Source: Leptothoe sp034932105 (GTDB lineage: Bacteria; Cyanobacteriota; Cyanobacteriia; Phormidesmidales; Phormidesmidaceae). From it: DNA of 64,000 bases. A program made the position numbers and the translations under genes. Positions 33,933 to 42,605 of the stretch are shown piece after piece. How positions within the stretch are numbered: position 1 is the first letter of the stretch; each line of letters opens with the position of its first letter. The stretch spans positions 4,042 through 68,041 of the forward strand of contig NZ_JAYGIG010000015.1 in assembly GCF_034932105.1 (NCBI RefSeq), given 5' to 3'. The notes beneath the pieces are model-generated. The model did not search any database. It saw only the letters and a list, made by a program, of their open reading frames with translations, and was not told the DNA's origin.

Positions 33933-35003
33933 CTAATGTTCATCTGGGGCATAAGGCCGAATCAGGCCGCCCCCCAGCACCCGGTTGTCATCGTCGTACC
34001 ATACTGCAGCCTGGCCTGGGGAAACACTAAACTGAGGCTCGGCAAAGACAAGCTTTACAGAACCGTCGTCGAGAGGCACCACAGTGGCAGCTACCGCAGG
34101 GGAACGATAACGGATTTGCACTTGCACCGCGATGGGAGCATCGGCAGTCTGGATTGATACCCAATTGACCCGATCGACAATGCAGTGGGCTTGATGAACA
34201 CTGTCTCGTTCACCCACAATCACCCGATTGCGAGCAACGTCCAAGGCCACAACGTAAAGGGGAGCTGGAGCGGAAACGCCTAACCCCTTACGCTGGCCAA
34301 TGGTGTAATGGTGGATACCGGTGTGCTGTCCCAAAACCTGACCGTTGGTATCGACAATGTCGCCCGGTTTCGGCGCTAAATATTTATCCAGGAACGCTTG
34401 CATGGAGCCATGTTGCTCAATCAGGCAGAGGTCCTGACTCTCGGGTTTTTCAGCCGTATGAAGGCCGAGTTGAGAGGCCACGGCCCGAGTCTGCGCCTTG
34501 GTTTGCTCCCCTAGGGGAAACTGGGTGGCGGCCAACTGCTCCTGGGTGAGATCGTAGAGAAAGTAGGACTGATCCTTCGTCCGATCCACAGCCCGACGAA
34601 GCTCATAGCGTCCTGTCTGGGGATTGTGGGTAATGCGGGCGTAGTGACCTGTGGCAATGGTTTCGGCTCCCAACTCCCGACGGGCATAGTCCAGCATCGG
34701 GCCGAACTTTACGCTGCGGTTACACTGGGAGCAAGGTAGGGGGGTGATACCTTGGCTATAGCCTTCGACTAGATAGTTGATGATTTTTTCTTCAAACAGG
34801 TCACGGGTATCCACAACGTGATACGGAATTTCCAACTCTTCACAAAGTTGGGCCGCATCCACCATGCCCTCAGAGCAGCATTGGCCTTTGCCTTTCATCA
34901 GCCATAGGGTCAAACCAATGACATCATGTCCTTGTTTGTGTAAAGTCGCTGCCGCAACTGAACTATCTACCCCCCCAGAAAGACCGACAACAACTTTGGC
35001 CAT
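33933..35003 (-). CDS. mnmA: tRNA-specific 2-thiouridylase
   Basis: MnmA adds sulfur to uridine 34 of Lys, Glu and Gln tRNAs. The 356-residue protein has the PP-loop GLSGGVDSSV at its start, the two catalytic cysteines in PCSQCNRSVKFG and QDLCLIEQ, RTKDQSYFLY and YTIGQRKGLGV. The ATG at 35003 places the PP-loop at the usual position; a longer start at 35102 would span a strong hairpin in the leader. It lies 30 bp upstream of sat on the same strand. Confidence 0.95.
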   Translation of the reverse strand: MAKVVVGLSGGVDSSVAAATLHKQGHDVIGLTLWLMKGKGQCCSEGMVDAAQLCEELEIPYHVVDTRDLFEEKIINYLVEGYSQGITPLPCSQCNRSVKFGPMLDYARRELGAETIATGHYARITHNPQTGRYELRRAVDRTKDQSYFLYDLTQEQLAATQFPLGEQTKAQTRAVASQLGLHTAEKPESQDLCLIEQHGSMQAFLDKYLAPKPGDIVDTNGQVLGQHTGIHHYTIGQRKGLGVSAPAPLYVVALDVARNRVIVGERDSVHQAHCIVDRVNWVSIQTADAPIAVQVQIRYRSPAVAATVVPLDDGSVKLVFAEPQFSVSPGQAAVWYDDDNRVLGGGLIRPYAPDEH

Positions 35004-35067
35004 AACTAATTGAACGTACCAAATACCAACTATTAGGCTAACATCCCATCCACAAATCTGTGATTGT

Positions 35068-35099
35068 CTTGGCCATTTCTGGAAACGGAAATGGCCAAG
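35068..35099 (-). repeat. 12-bp stem hairpin in the mnmA leader
   Basis: CTTGGCCATTTC (35068-35079) pairs exactly with GAAATGGCCAAG (35088-35099), with an 8-base loop. It lies 65-96 bases before the mnmA start and could affect the transcript. Confidence 0.6.
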
Positions 35100-35153
35100 C
35101 ATTGGTGTCGCAGACTACAAATAATTGCCCTTGCTTTTCCAGAGATACGGTCA

Positions 35154-35235
35154 TAGATCGCTCAAATCCCGATGAAATGTAGATACTTTAGGGATAGATC
35201 GCTCAAATCCCGATGAAATGCAGATATTTTAGGGA
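35154..35235. repeat. 41-bp direct tandem repeat, two copies
   Basis: The unit beginning TAGATCGCTCAAATCCCG at 35154 recurs at 35195 with only about three substitutions. The pair sits between divergent mnmA and nnr, so it is in a promoter region; a partial third copy may follow at 35236. Confidence 0.85.
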
Positions 35236-35266
35236 CAGATAAAAAATAGAGCACTATGGGATTTCC

Positions 35267-36841
35267 ATGGTGGGGCCAGGTATGAGCAGATCCATGATTC
35301 AAACCGTCTGTGTCACAGCGGCTCAGATGCAGGAAATCGAAACTTTGCTCTTTGACGCAGGATTTCCGGTGGCGGCACTGATGGAAAAGGTGGCGGGGCG
35401 GATTGGGGATTATTGGCTGCAGCGGTGGGATCGGAGCCAGCAAGTTGGAGTGCTGGTGGGACCGGGACACAACGGTGGAGATGCCCTAGTGGTGGCTCGG
35501 GAGCTGCATTTGCATGGCTATGACGTGGGTATCTATGGTCCCTTTGAACGGAGCAAACCGTTGACAGCAGACCATGGTCGCTACTGTCGCAGCCTGGGGA
35601 TTCCCTGGTATCGGACGTGGGATGAGTTAGCAAGTAGCTTAGGCCAGGCCAATTGCCAGAACAGCCTGCTCTTGGATGGTCTCTTTGGCTTCGGTCTCGA
35701 TCGTCCCCTGGTGGGGGACATTGCCACCACCGTGGAGCGGATTAACCAAAGCAAGATCCCTGTCGTCAGTATTGATTTACCCTCCGGCATTCACACCGAC
35801 AGTGGTGCGGTCCTGGGTACCGCCATTAGGGCAGACACCACCCTTTGCCTAGGGCTATGGAAACGGGCCTGTTTGCAGGAGGCAGCCCAGCCCTATTTGG
35901 GGCAGGTGAATCTGATTGATTTTGATATTCCCTGGGCCAATATCGTCGCTGTGTTAGGTCAACCACCTCCAGTGCAGCGGTTGACCCCTGGGCGGGCATT
36001 GCAGGGTCTACCCCTGAAGCGCTCCCCGGTGGCCCACAAATATACCGTGGGGCAGCTGTTGATCATCGCTGGCTCTAGGCAATATGTGGGGGCAGCCCTG
36101 CTGGCTGGGCATGGGGCGGTGGCCAGTGGGGTGGGGATGGTGACCCTGGTGGTGCCGGAGAGTATCCGCTCTCTGGTGGTGGCGCAGCTGCCGGGGGCCT
36201 TGGTGATGGGAGCGGAGGAAACTGAGGGGGGGGCGATCGCAACTCTACCGCCTGACCTCTCCCTAGATCGATACAACGCGGTGGCCTGTGGACCGGGACT
36301 AGCCCAGGTGGACTGGCTACCCCAGGTGTTGGCCACGACCGCACCCTTATTGTTAGATGCCGATGGCCTCAATGGCATCACGGCTAGGCAGCTGAAAAAT
36401 CGTCCGGGGATAACGGTGATCACCCCCCACCCAGGGGAGTTTCGACGGTTATTTCCAGACCTAACCGGGGGCCATGACGGGGCTCTTGGGGCAGCCCAGG
36501 CCACCGGAGCGATCGTGGTGCTGAAGGGTTCAAAGGTGGCGGTGGCGGTGGGGGAGCACCTGTGGCTGAATCCCGACAGTACGCCAGCCCTGGCCAGGGG
36601 GGGCAGCGGTGATGTGCTGACCGGACTCATGGGTGGGTTGATGGCACAGGCTGCGGCCCAGCAAAATAGCGAAGGACTGGAGCCTATGACAACAGCCGTT
36701 ACCGATGCAGTGTTGGGGGCTGTTTGGTGGCATGCCCAGGCGGGGTTATATGGCCACCAGCGGCGCACGGTACTGGGGGTGGATCCGCTGGAGTTGGCCC
36801 GCTGTTTGGATCCTGCCTTGGCTGATTATCTGGCTGGATAA
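35267..36841 (+). CDS. nnr: Bifunctional NAD(P)H-hydrate epimerase / ADP-dependent dehydratase
   Basis: This enzyme repairs hydrated NADH and NADPH. The 524-residue protein has the N-terminal YjeF epimerase domain (LVGPGHNGGDALVVARELH, LLLDGLFGFG, SIDLPSGIHTDSG) and the C-terminal ribokinase-like dehydratase domain (LLDADGLNGI, ITPHPGEFRRL, ALARGGSGDVLTGLMGGL). The length is standard for the fusion. Three in-frame ATGs (35267, 35282, 35294) compete for the start; the third gives the most family-like N-terminus. Confidence 0.94.
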   Translation: MVGPGMSRSMIQTVCVTAAQMQEIETLLFDAGFPVAALMEKVAGRIGDYWLQRWDRSQQVGVLVGPGHNGGDALVVARELHLHGYDVGIYGPFERSKPLTADHGRYCRSLGIPWYRTWDELASSLGQANCQNSLLLDGLFGFGLDRPLVGDIATTVERINQSKIPVVSIDLPSGIHTDSGAVLGTAIRADTTLCLGLWKRACLQEAAQPYLGQVNLIDFDIPWANIVAVLGQPPPVQRLTPGRALQGLPLKRSPVAHKYTVGQLLIIAGSRQYVGAALLAGHGAVASGVGMVTLVVPESIRSLVVAQLPGALVMGAEETEGGAIATLPPDLSLDRYNAVACGPGLAQVDWLPQVLATTAPLLLDADGLNGITARQLKNRPGITVITPHPGEFRRLFPDLTGGHDGALGAAQATGAIVVLKGSKVAVAVGEHLWLNPDSTPALARGGSGDVLTGLMGGLMAQAAAQQNSEGLEPMTTAVTDAVLGAVWWHAQAGLYGHQRRTVLGVDPLELARCLDPALADYLAG

Positions 36842-36945
36842 TTGGGGGTTGGTGGTGGTGGGCAAGGCCCACCTGCCGGGGTTGGATGGTGGATTGGGTG
36901 ATGGACACCTGCCGGGGTTGGGATGATGGGCGGTGCTGCCCTCCC

Positions 36946-38034
36946 TTAGGACTTGGATTTGCTTGTCTTGAAGTGCGATCGCAACATAAGGGCCGCCAGT
37001 CCCAAAATTGTCAGCGGCACAATCACAAACTTGAAAGTGGACCCAAACATCACCGTACTGTCATGCTGAGTTGTTGCCAACACCAGGTACAGGGTATAGG
37101 CCACATAGTAAGCCAGCAGCAGCAGACCTTTCCAGCGGCTGATTAAATTGTTGTGAAAACAAATCGGGAAACAGATAATCGCCACCGCAATCATCACCGG
37201 AATATCAAAGGTCATCAACGACGGAGCAATGGCAATCCCATCGGGGGACAGGGCACTGCTGGCCCCTAAAACAACCAAAATATTAAAAATATTGCTGCCC
37301 ACCACATTGCCCACGGCAATATCTCGCTCACCCCGAATACTGGCCATCACCGATGTGGCAAACTCAGGTAACGATGTCCCCACGGCCACCACGGTTAAAC
37401 CAATGATCAGAGAGCTAATTCCTAGGGCTTCGGCAATGGAGATCGCCCCGTTGACCAGGAGCTGTGACCCAACCACCAAAAGGACCAGACCCCCCACAAC
37501 AGCCAGTAGGTCTATACCCAACTTATTCCAGGCAAACTGTTTGGGACCATACTCTTGAGCATACTCACTTTGCACCTCGGGGTTGGTCTCACGACGGCTT
37601 TGATATACCAGAAACAGGGTGTAGACCACCCCCCCTAAAAATAGAATAATGCCGTCGGAGACACCGAGAGAACCATCAATCCCAAAGAAAAAGACGAGGC
37701 CAGATACCCCAATCATAATGGGTATATCTAGTCGCAACAGCTGTTGCGCGACCATGAGTGGGGCCACCATGGCGGACACCCCCAAAATCAACAGAACATT
37801 ACAGATATTGCTACCGACAACATTGCCAAGGGCCAGATCGGCTTGATTATTCAACGCGGAATGTAAACTGACAGAAAGTTCGGGGGCACTGGTGCCAAAA
37901 GCAACTACCGTCAAACCGATCACCAAAGGGGAAACCCGGGCCATGGCTGCCAAGTTGGAGGCACCTTTAACTAAAAAATCAGCTCCAACAACGAGCAAAA
38001 CTATTCCTAGAATGATGTATATGGTGGCGATCAT
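36946..38034 (-). CDS. Calcium/sodium antiporter of the CaCA family
   Basis: The 362-residue membrane protein has the two alpha repeats of cation/Ca2+ exchangers. The first is VVAFGTSAPELSVSL with ALGNVVGSNICNVLLILG; the second is VVAVGTSLPEFATSV with AVGNVVGSNIFNILVVLG. About ten membrane helices surround them. It resembles YrbG-type exchangers, which swap Na+ or H+ for Ca2+. No regulatory partner is adjacent, and the gene is separated from the next by a repeat-rich region. Confidence 0.93.
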   Translation of the reverse strand: MIATIYIILGIVLLVVGADFLVKGASNLAAMARVSPLVIGLTVVAFGTSAPELSVSLHSALNNQADLALGNVVGSNICNVLLILGVSAMVAPLMVAQQLLRLDIPIMIGVSGLVFFFGIDGSLGVSDGIILFLGGVVYTLFLVYQSRRETNPEVQSEYAQEYGPKQFAWNKLGIDLLAVVGGLVLLVVGSQLLVNGAISIAEALGISSLIIGLTVVAVGTSLPEFATSVMASIRGERDIAVGNVVGSNIFNILVVLGASSALSPDGIAIAPSLMTFDIPVMIAVAIICFPICFHNNLISRWKGLLLLAYYVAYTLYLVLATTQHDSTVMFGSTFKFVIVPLTILGLAALMLRSHFKTSKSKS

Positions 38035-38057
38035 AGTCCTGAATGCAGGGTATCAAC

Positions 38058-38174
<117 letters not shown>

Positions 38175-38324
38175 GCTTATCCTTGGGAAAACGTCCCGCT
38201 TTGAGTCGGTACCTTAAATGCAATCTCCTGTCATAGGGTTTATCTGTTTATCGTGCAATTTATGGTGCAATACGGTTCTGAGTACTCGCTACCCTGGCAT
38301 TCATGGGAGCCAGAAAATAAGTTT

Positions 38325-38888
38325 ATGACCCTAGCCCCTTGGCGACCTGCATTAGCCCGTCCGCTACATCGCAATCGGGCGCGAGTCTACTGTCGGTACT
38401 TACAGCTCGCAACCATTAATGTCTACGGCAAACCCTCCAATCGTACCGTGGTTTTTCGAGGTTTTGTGGGGGAAGCGCTGCAAATGGTCACCGATGGCCG
38501 CAGTGAGAAAGTACACCAGGTTCAAATAACTCCCTGGGCCGAGGCCTGTTGGTACTTTACCGTCACCCGCGAACAGTTTCGCATTGCTGGAAAACTCACC
38601 CTGCTGAATGGGGATAATGATGGGGACAGTATTCGTCTCAAGGCGTGGCAGGCCCTATCGGCCAATGGACGTCAACAGTTTTATTGGCCTGCCCCAGGCC
38701 AGAGCAAGGACAAGACAATAGCCTCTACCAACTCAATTGAATCGACGGAGCAGCCTCCAGATAGTTTCAATGTACTGTTGCTAGTCCCTGACCGGGTGGA
38801 TCATTTAGCTCTAAGGGGCCAGCCCCATGCCCGTTGCATTTATGAATACACCCCCCATGAATGGACCGTGCAGGAGGTTAACCCTTAA
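38325..38888 (+). CDS. FMN-dependent PPOX-type flavoprotein (pyridoxamine phosphate oxidase-like)
   Basis: From the ATG at 38325 the product has 187 residues and opens with APWRPALARPLHRNR, then YLQLATINVYGKPSNRTVVFRGF and CWYFTVTREQFRIAGKLTLL. This is the split-barrel FMN-binding pattern of pyridoxamine 5'-phosphate oxidase-related proteins, close to a cyanobacterial Npun-type subfamily. Because these are not true PdxH enzymes, the substrate is unknown. The longer start at 38253 would add residues of no family character. Confidence 0.8.
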   Translation: MTLAPWRPALARPLHRNRARVYCRYLQLATINVYGKPSNRTVVFRGFVGEALQMVTDGRSEKVHQVQITPWAEACWYFTVTREQFRIAGKLTLLNGDNDGDSIRLKAWQALSANGRQQFYWPAPGQSKDKTIASTNSIESTEQPPDSFNVLLLVPDRVDHLALRGQPHARCIYEYTPHEWTVQEVNP

Positions 38889-38966
38889 ATAGATTCATGA
38901 GATCAATGGATAGCTTCCCCTGAGTGGAGTTGTTAGCATAGCCTGCCCAGGGGCAATAGGGAGCGC

Positions 38967-39740
38967 CTACTGTTGGCAGCCGTCCAAAAATTCTTCAATC
39001 GCCCGATTCTTTAACTGGCAACAGTTCCCGTCCTCAGGTTGTGCTGCCTGTCCGGCGGCGGCAAATAGGCCCACCGAAACAGAGACGGGAACCGAGGCGG
39101 GAACCGACGGTTGATGCTGCAGTTGGGCAATTTGCCGCTCTAGGACTTCGATCCGATCCACCAGGGTGCGAATGACCGCCGCTTCAGAGTCGGGTAGCTG
39201 ACCATGATCAAGGGGACCAGGCTGACTGGAACGATGGACAACTCGGCCGGGCACACCGACCACGGTGCAGTCAGAGGGAACGTCTCTGAGCACTACGGAA
39301 CCGGCCCCGACGCGAGCGTTGTCACCAATTTGAATATTGCCTAGAACTTTGGCTCCGGCCCCGATCACCACCTGGGTACCGACGGTGGGGTGCCGCTTGC
39401 CGATTTCTTTGCCGGTGCCCCCCAGGGTGACCCCCTGATAAATCAAGGCATAATCGCCCACAATGGCGGTTTCACCAATCACCACCCCCATGCCATGGTC
39501 AATAAATACCCCCTGACCGATGGTGGCCCCTGGATGGATTTCAATGCCGGTAATGATTCTGGCTACGTGGGAGATGAACCGGGGGATGAAGGGTAATCCC
39601 AAATTCCATAGATTATGGGCTAGGCGATAGAGCAGCAGTGCATGGAGGCCTGGATAGCAGAACAGGACTTCTAGCGCATTGCGGGCAGCTGGGTCCCGTT
39701 CAAAAACTACTTTGAAATCAGCAAGAAAGGTTCGAAACAC
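38967..39740 (-). CDS. cysE: Serine O-acetyltransferase
   Basis: CysE makes O-acetylserine from serine and acetyl-CoA for cysteine synthesis. The 257-residue product begins MFRTFLADFKVVFERDPAARN at a GTG start, then the left-handed beta-helix with GIEIHPGATIGQGVFIDHG, GVVIGETAIVGD and LGGTGKEIGKRHPTVG. The C-terminal extension has coiled residues and ends near NRAIEEFLDGCQQ. It acts with sat in sulfur assimilation but is not in the same operon. Confidence 0.95.
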   Translation of the reverse strand: MFRTFLADFKVVFERDPAARNALEVLFCYPGLHALLLYRLAHNLWNLGLPFIPRFISHVARIITGIEIHPGATIGQGVFIDHGMGVVIGETAIVGDYALIYQGVTLGGTGKEIGKRHPTVGTQVVIGAGAKVLGNIQIGDNARVGAGSVVLRDVPSDCTVVGVPGRVVHRSSQPGPLDHGQLPDSEAAVIRTLVDRIEVLERQIAQLQHQPSVPASVPVSVSVGLFAAAGQAAQPEDGNCCQLKNRAIEEFLDGCQQ

Positions 39741-40143
39741 GTAGACGTCCTCAAGGGTAGTAGAGCGTTGCTGATGGTTAGGTTGAAATCAGCCCAGGGA
39801 TGGAATAGGTGTCACAGTAGGCCAGCATGATCACAAAATGATTGAATAAAATCAACAGCAGCCTAATCTATCAAGTCTTTGGCGGGCCAAGTGCAATGTG
39901 GAGAAACACTCCCCAATTAGCATACCTCAGGGATAGGGGTTCAATCTGAGGGTAGCCTTAATTCCAGACTAGCTGATGGATGACTAGGACGGGAGTGGGG
40001 CGGAGGATCGGCTTTTTCGACTCCACCGTAACCGCCGCTAAATACCAACTAGTGCCGCCCAGTACTGGTGCTGTGCCGGTGCGATCGCACCGGCACAGCC
40101 AATACAGGTTTGTGAATAATTTTGTCGTCCAAAAAACTCAGCC
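39741..40143. other. Divergent intergenic region with a HIP1-centred palindrome
   Basis: About 400 bases separate cysE and the hydrolase gene. Apart from the 30-bp palindrome at 40070-40099, I see no gene or RNA. Promoters for both flanking genes must lie here. Confidence 0.4.
40070..40099. repeat. Perfect 30-bp palindrome centred on HIP1
   Basis: The 15-base half-site GCTGTGCCGGTGCGA is followed directly by its exact reverse complement, and HIP1 lies at 40081-40088. It is 45 bases before the hydrolase start. It can form a strong cruciform or RNA hairpin and may be a regulator site, a terminator-like barrier, or an expanded HIP1 site. Confidence 0.9.
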
Positions 40144-41181
40144 ATGGTGGATATTGCTGCGTCTCCCTACATTCTGTTTGTGCAACACGGTTGGCATGAT
40201 ACCAATCGGCGGATTCACCGCTTGGGGCATGCCCTGGCAGATGAACAGGCGGAGGTGATTGCCCCCAATTTGGGGCTAATTAAAACCTGGTGGCGGATGG
40301 AACCTTTGATTGCCGAGGTGGAACGGGTTGCGATCGCAACCCAACAGCGCCACCCCGATCGCCCCTGGCGCATTGTCGGCCATTCCATGGGCGGCCTAAT
40401 TTGGCTAGAGCTGCTGCAGCGTCACCCCGAATGGTGGGACCACATTACCTCCGTCAGCTTAGTCAGTTCCCCCGTGGGAGGAGCTGACCTGGGCCGCATG
40501 ATCGACCCATTTCGCTGGGGCATCGGCATTGCCCGAGATCTAGGCACCGACCGTCGTTCCATCGCTGAACAGCTGGCCCGCTACCTGCCGATACAGACCA
40601 TTGCCAGCGACTACGATGGCGGCAGCGACGGCACCGTCCCGATCCAATGCTCCCAATTTCGCCATGCCCGCTATATCCAGCTCAGGGGCATTCGCCACGA
40701 CAATACCAAAGATCACCCGGAGGTCACCGCCGCCATTCGGCAGTTTTGGAGCAGCCTGGTGGAAAAACGACCTGAGAACTTGCCTGAAACCCAGCCCGAC
40801 AGCTGGCGCGAAAACCAGCCCGACAGTGGGTGCGATCGCTTAGCCCCTGAAGTTGACTATCTAGAAGACACCATCATCGGTAAACTGCAAGCCGTCGACT
40901 ATCTAGAAGACACCATCATCGGTAAACTGCAAGCAATTGTCGGCATGACTGACGCCCACCGCCGAGACTTTCACCGAGCCACCCTATGGGCCAACCTAGA
41001 CTACGGTTTGACCCTCCGTACCTGGCGTCATCCCCTGGGCATTCACCATGTGTTTTTAGCCGATGCCCAGCACCGCTGCCGGTATGCTGGATTTGTCGGT
41101 TGGCCCGACACCCAGGGGCTATATGCCAACCTGGAGGAGATCTGTCGCCACCATGGCTCGGCCGCCACAGCCCAAGCCTAG
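40144..41181 (+). CDS. Alpha/beta hydrolase with internal 14-residue duplication
   Basis: Residues 1-215 form a hydrolase or lipase domain: ILFVQHGWHDTN near the N-terminus, the nucleophile elbow GHSMGGLIWLEL, and DGTVPIQCSQF, with His in RGIRHDNTK. A variable Pro/Asp-rich linker follows. The segment DYLEDTIIGKLQAV is then repeated in tandem, encoded by two copies of a 42-bp unit (40852-40893, 40894-40935) that differ by two or three bases. The C-terminal part (RDFHRATLWANLDYGLTL) is a separate domain of unknown role. Confidence 0.75.
   Translation: MVDIAASPYILFVQHGWHDTNRRIHRLGHALADEQAEVIAPNLGLIKTWWRMEPLIAEVERVAIATQQRHPDRPWRIVGHSMGGLIWLELLQRHPEWWDHITSVSLVSSPVGGADLGRMIDPFRWGIGIARDLGTDRRSIAEQLARYLPIQTIASDYDGGSDGTVPIQCSQFRHARYIQLRGIRHDNTKDHPEVTAAIRQFWSSLVEKRPENLPETQPDSWRENQPDSGCDRLAPEVDYLEDTIIGKLQAVDYLEDTIIGKLQAIVGMTDAHRRDFHRATLWANLDYGLTLRTWRHPLGIHHVFLADAQHRCRYAGFVGWPDTQGLYANLEEICRHHGSAATAQA
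40852..40935 (+). repeat. 42-bp in-frame tandem duplication
   Basis: Two copies of a 42-base unit lie head to tail inside the hydrolase gene and keep the frame. They are almost identical, so the duplication is recent. Confidence 0.92.
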
Positions 41182-41344
41182 CAGGGAGTAACAGCCATTG
41201 TTAGCTAAGGCTTTCAGCCCTCCCCTAGGTTGTGAACCATGGGCGAAAAGCTATATTATGCGCTGAGGCTAGATCGAAGTTTATACCGGCTTTCAGTCCC
41301 TTCGTTTCTATCCATTTCATTGCTGCCGTATCGCTGTCATTGCC

Positions 41345-42418
41345 ATGTCTCCCATTCAGAGTGCGTCTGGCATAGTCTCCATCCCATCGGTGGAACAGCC
41401 TGCTGCCAGTGCGTCTGGCATAGCTTCCATCCCATCGACCGAACGGCCTGCTGCCCCTGAATACCAGACAGCTCCTGAACCAGTTCCGGAGCTGTCCATT
41501 GTAGTACCCATGTACTGCGAGGAGTCCAATGTTGACCATTTATTTGAGCGACTAGAAACCGTCGTCGGTGAGTTGGGGGTGACCTACGAAATTATCTGCG
41601 TTGATGATGGCAGCAAAGATAGTACACTCCTGCGGCTAATTAGCCACCACCATCGCAATCCTGCCATTAAAGTCGTGGCCCTAGCCCGCAACTTTGGCAA
41701 GGAACTGGCCCTCACCGCCGGTTTGGACCATAGCCGAGGGCAGGCGGTGGTGCCCATCGATGCCGACTTACAGGACCCGCCCGAATATATTCAGGCCCTG
41801 ATGGAACAATGGCGGGCCGGCTACGACGTGGTCTATGCCAAACGCAACAGTCGGTTAGGGGAAACCTGGTTTAAGACATTTTCAGCCAACGGATTTTATC
41901 GGGTGATTGGCCGCATGAGTCAAGTGCCCATCCCCCAAGATACGGGCGATTTTCGGCTGATGGACCGGCGGGTGGTAGATGCCCTGAAACAGCTCCCGGA
42001 GCGCACCCGATTTATGAAGGGGTTATTTGCCTGGGTGGGCTACCGACAAACCTTTATCACCTATGATCGCGACCCGCGCCACAGTGGCCAAACCAAGTGG
42101 AACTACTGGAAGCTCTGGAATTTTGCCCTGGATGGCATCGTATCCTTTAGCTCTACGCCCTTGCGGGTGTGGAGCTATTTAGGATTGATGATTTCTGCTA
42201 TCTCTTTCGTATATGCGTCGTTTTTAGTGATTCGTACGCTGGTCCTGGGCATTGATCTACCGGGCTATGCATCCCTGATGGTAGCTATTTTATTTTTGGG
42301 CGGTATTCAGCTAGTGAGCCTTGGCATCATAGGTGAATATTTGGGTCGGGTCTATGAGGAAGTCAAGCAACGACCGCTGTACTTAGTGCGGGAGTTTTAT
42401 GGGGGCCAGGCAAAATAA
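41345..42418 (+). CDS. Family 2 glycosyltransferase (DPM1/GtrB type)
   Basis: The 357-residue protein has a variable N-terminus built from two 16-residue repeats, then the GT-A domain: ELSIVVPMYCEESNVD, YEIICVDDGSKDSTL, and VVPIDADLQDPPE (DxD). Two C-terminal membrane helices (from about residue 255) fit the GtrB/ArnC-like class, which transfers a sugar to polyprenyl phosphate. Together with the GT39 protein downstream it may supply and use lipid-linked sugars at the envelope. Confidence 0.9.
   Translation: MSPIQSASGIVSIPSVEQPAASASGIASIPSTERPAAPEYQTAPEPVPELSIVVPMYCEESNVDHLFERLETVVGELGVTYEIICVDDGSKDSTLLRLISHHHRNPAIKVVALARNFGKELALTAGLDHSRGQAVVPIDADLQDPPEYIQALMEQWRAGYDVVYAKRNSRLGETWFKTFSANGFYRVIGRMSQVPIPQDTGDFRLMDRRVVDALKQLPERTRFMKGLFAWVGYRQTFITYDRDPRHSGQTKWNYWKLWNFALDGIVSFSSTPLRVWSYLGLMISAISFVYASFLVIRTLVLGIDLPGYASLMVAILFLGGIQLVSLGIIGEYLGRVYEEVKQRPLYLVREFYGGQAK
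41360..41455 (+). repeat. 48-bp tandem duplication at the start of the GT2 gene
   Basis: AGTGCGTCTGGCATAG begins each of two 48-bp units (41360-41407, 41408-41455), encoding SASGI-x-SIPS-x-E-x-PAA twice. The repeat precedes the catalytic domain, so length changes should be tolerated. Confidence 0.88.
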
Positions 42419-42484
42419 TGCAGATGAGTCTTCTTCCCCCTTCCCCCAGGGGGGCTGGGGGGAATCTACAATCCATGGAGTTAT

Positions 42485-42528
42485 GGAATCATCCCCCTCG
42501 GTCCCCTTTTAAAAAGGGGGATGATTCC
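42485..42528. repeat. 14-bp inverted repeat, REP-like
   Basis: GGAATCATCCCCCT (42485-42498) pairs with AGGGGGATGATTCC (42515-42528). The loop itself holds CCCCTTTTAAAAAGGGG. The element lies in the 190-bp gap between the GT2 and VTT genes, and C-rich/G-rich inverted elements of this style are common in cyanobacterial intergenic DNA. Confidence 0.75.
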
Positions 42529-42605
42529 ATGGAGTTGGATTTTATTTACGCTAAAAAGCTGGGGAAGTCTTCGATCCTTTTGCCCATGGGGGATTCCCTC
42601 GATAC

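Noticed and set aside
35154..35235. Possible CRISPR array
   Set aside because: The 41-bp units abut without spacers. The heptamer array at 38122 and the 13-bp repeat at 24505 also lack spacers. No cas gene is present in the window.
35959..36768. 269-codon open frame on the minus strand
   Set aside because: It lies fully inside nnr on the other strand, and its sequence has no family character (low complexity, Pro/Ala/Arg rich). It is a GC-driven shadow.
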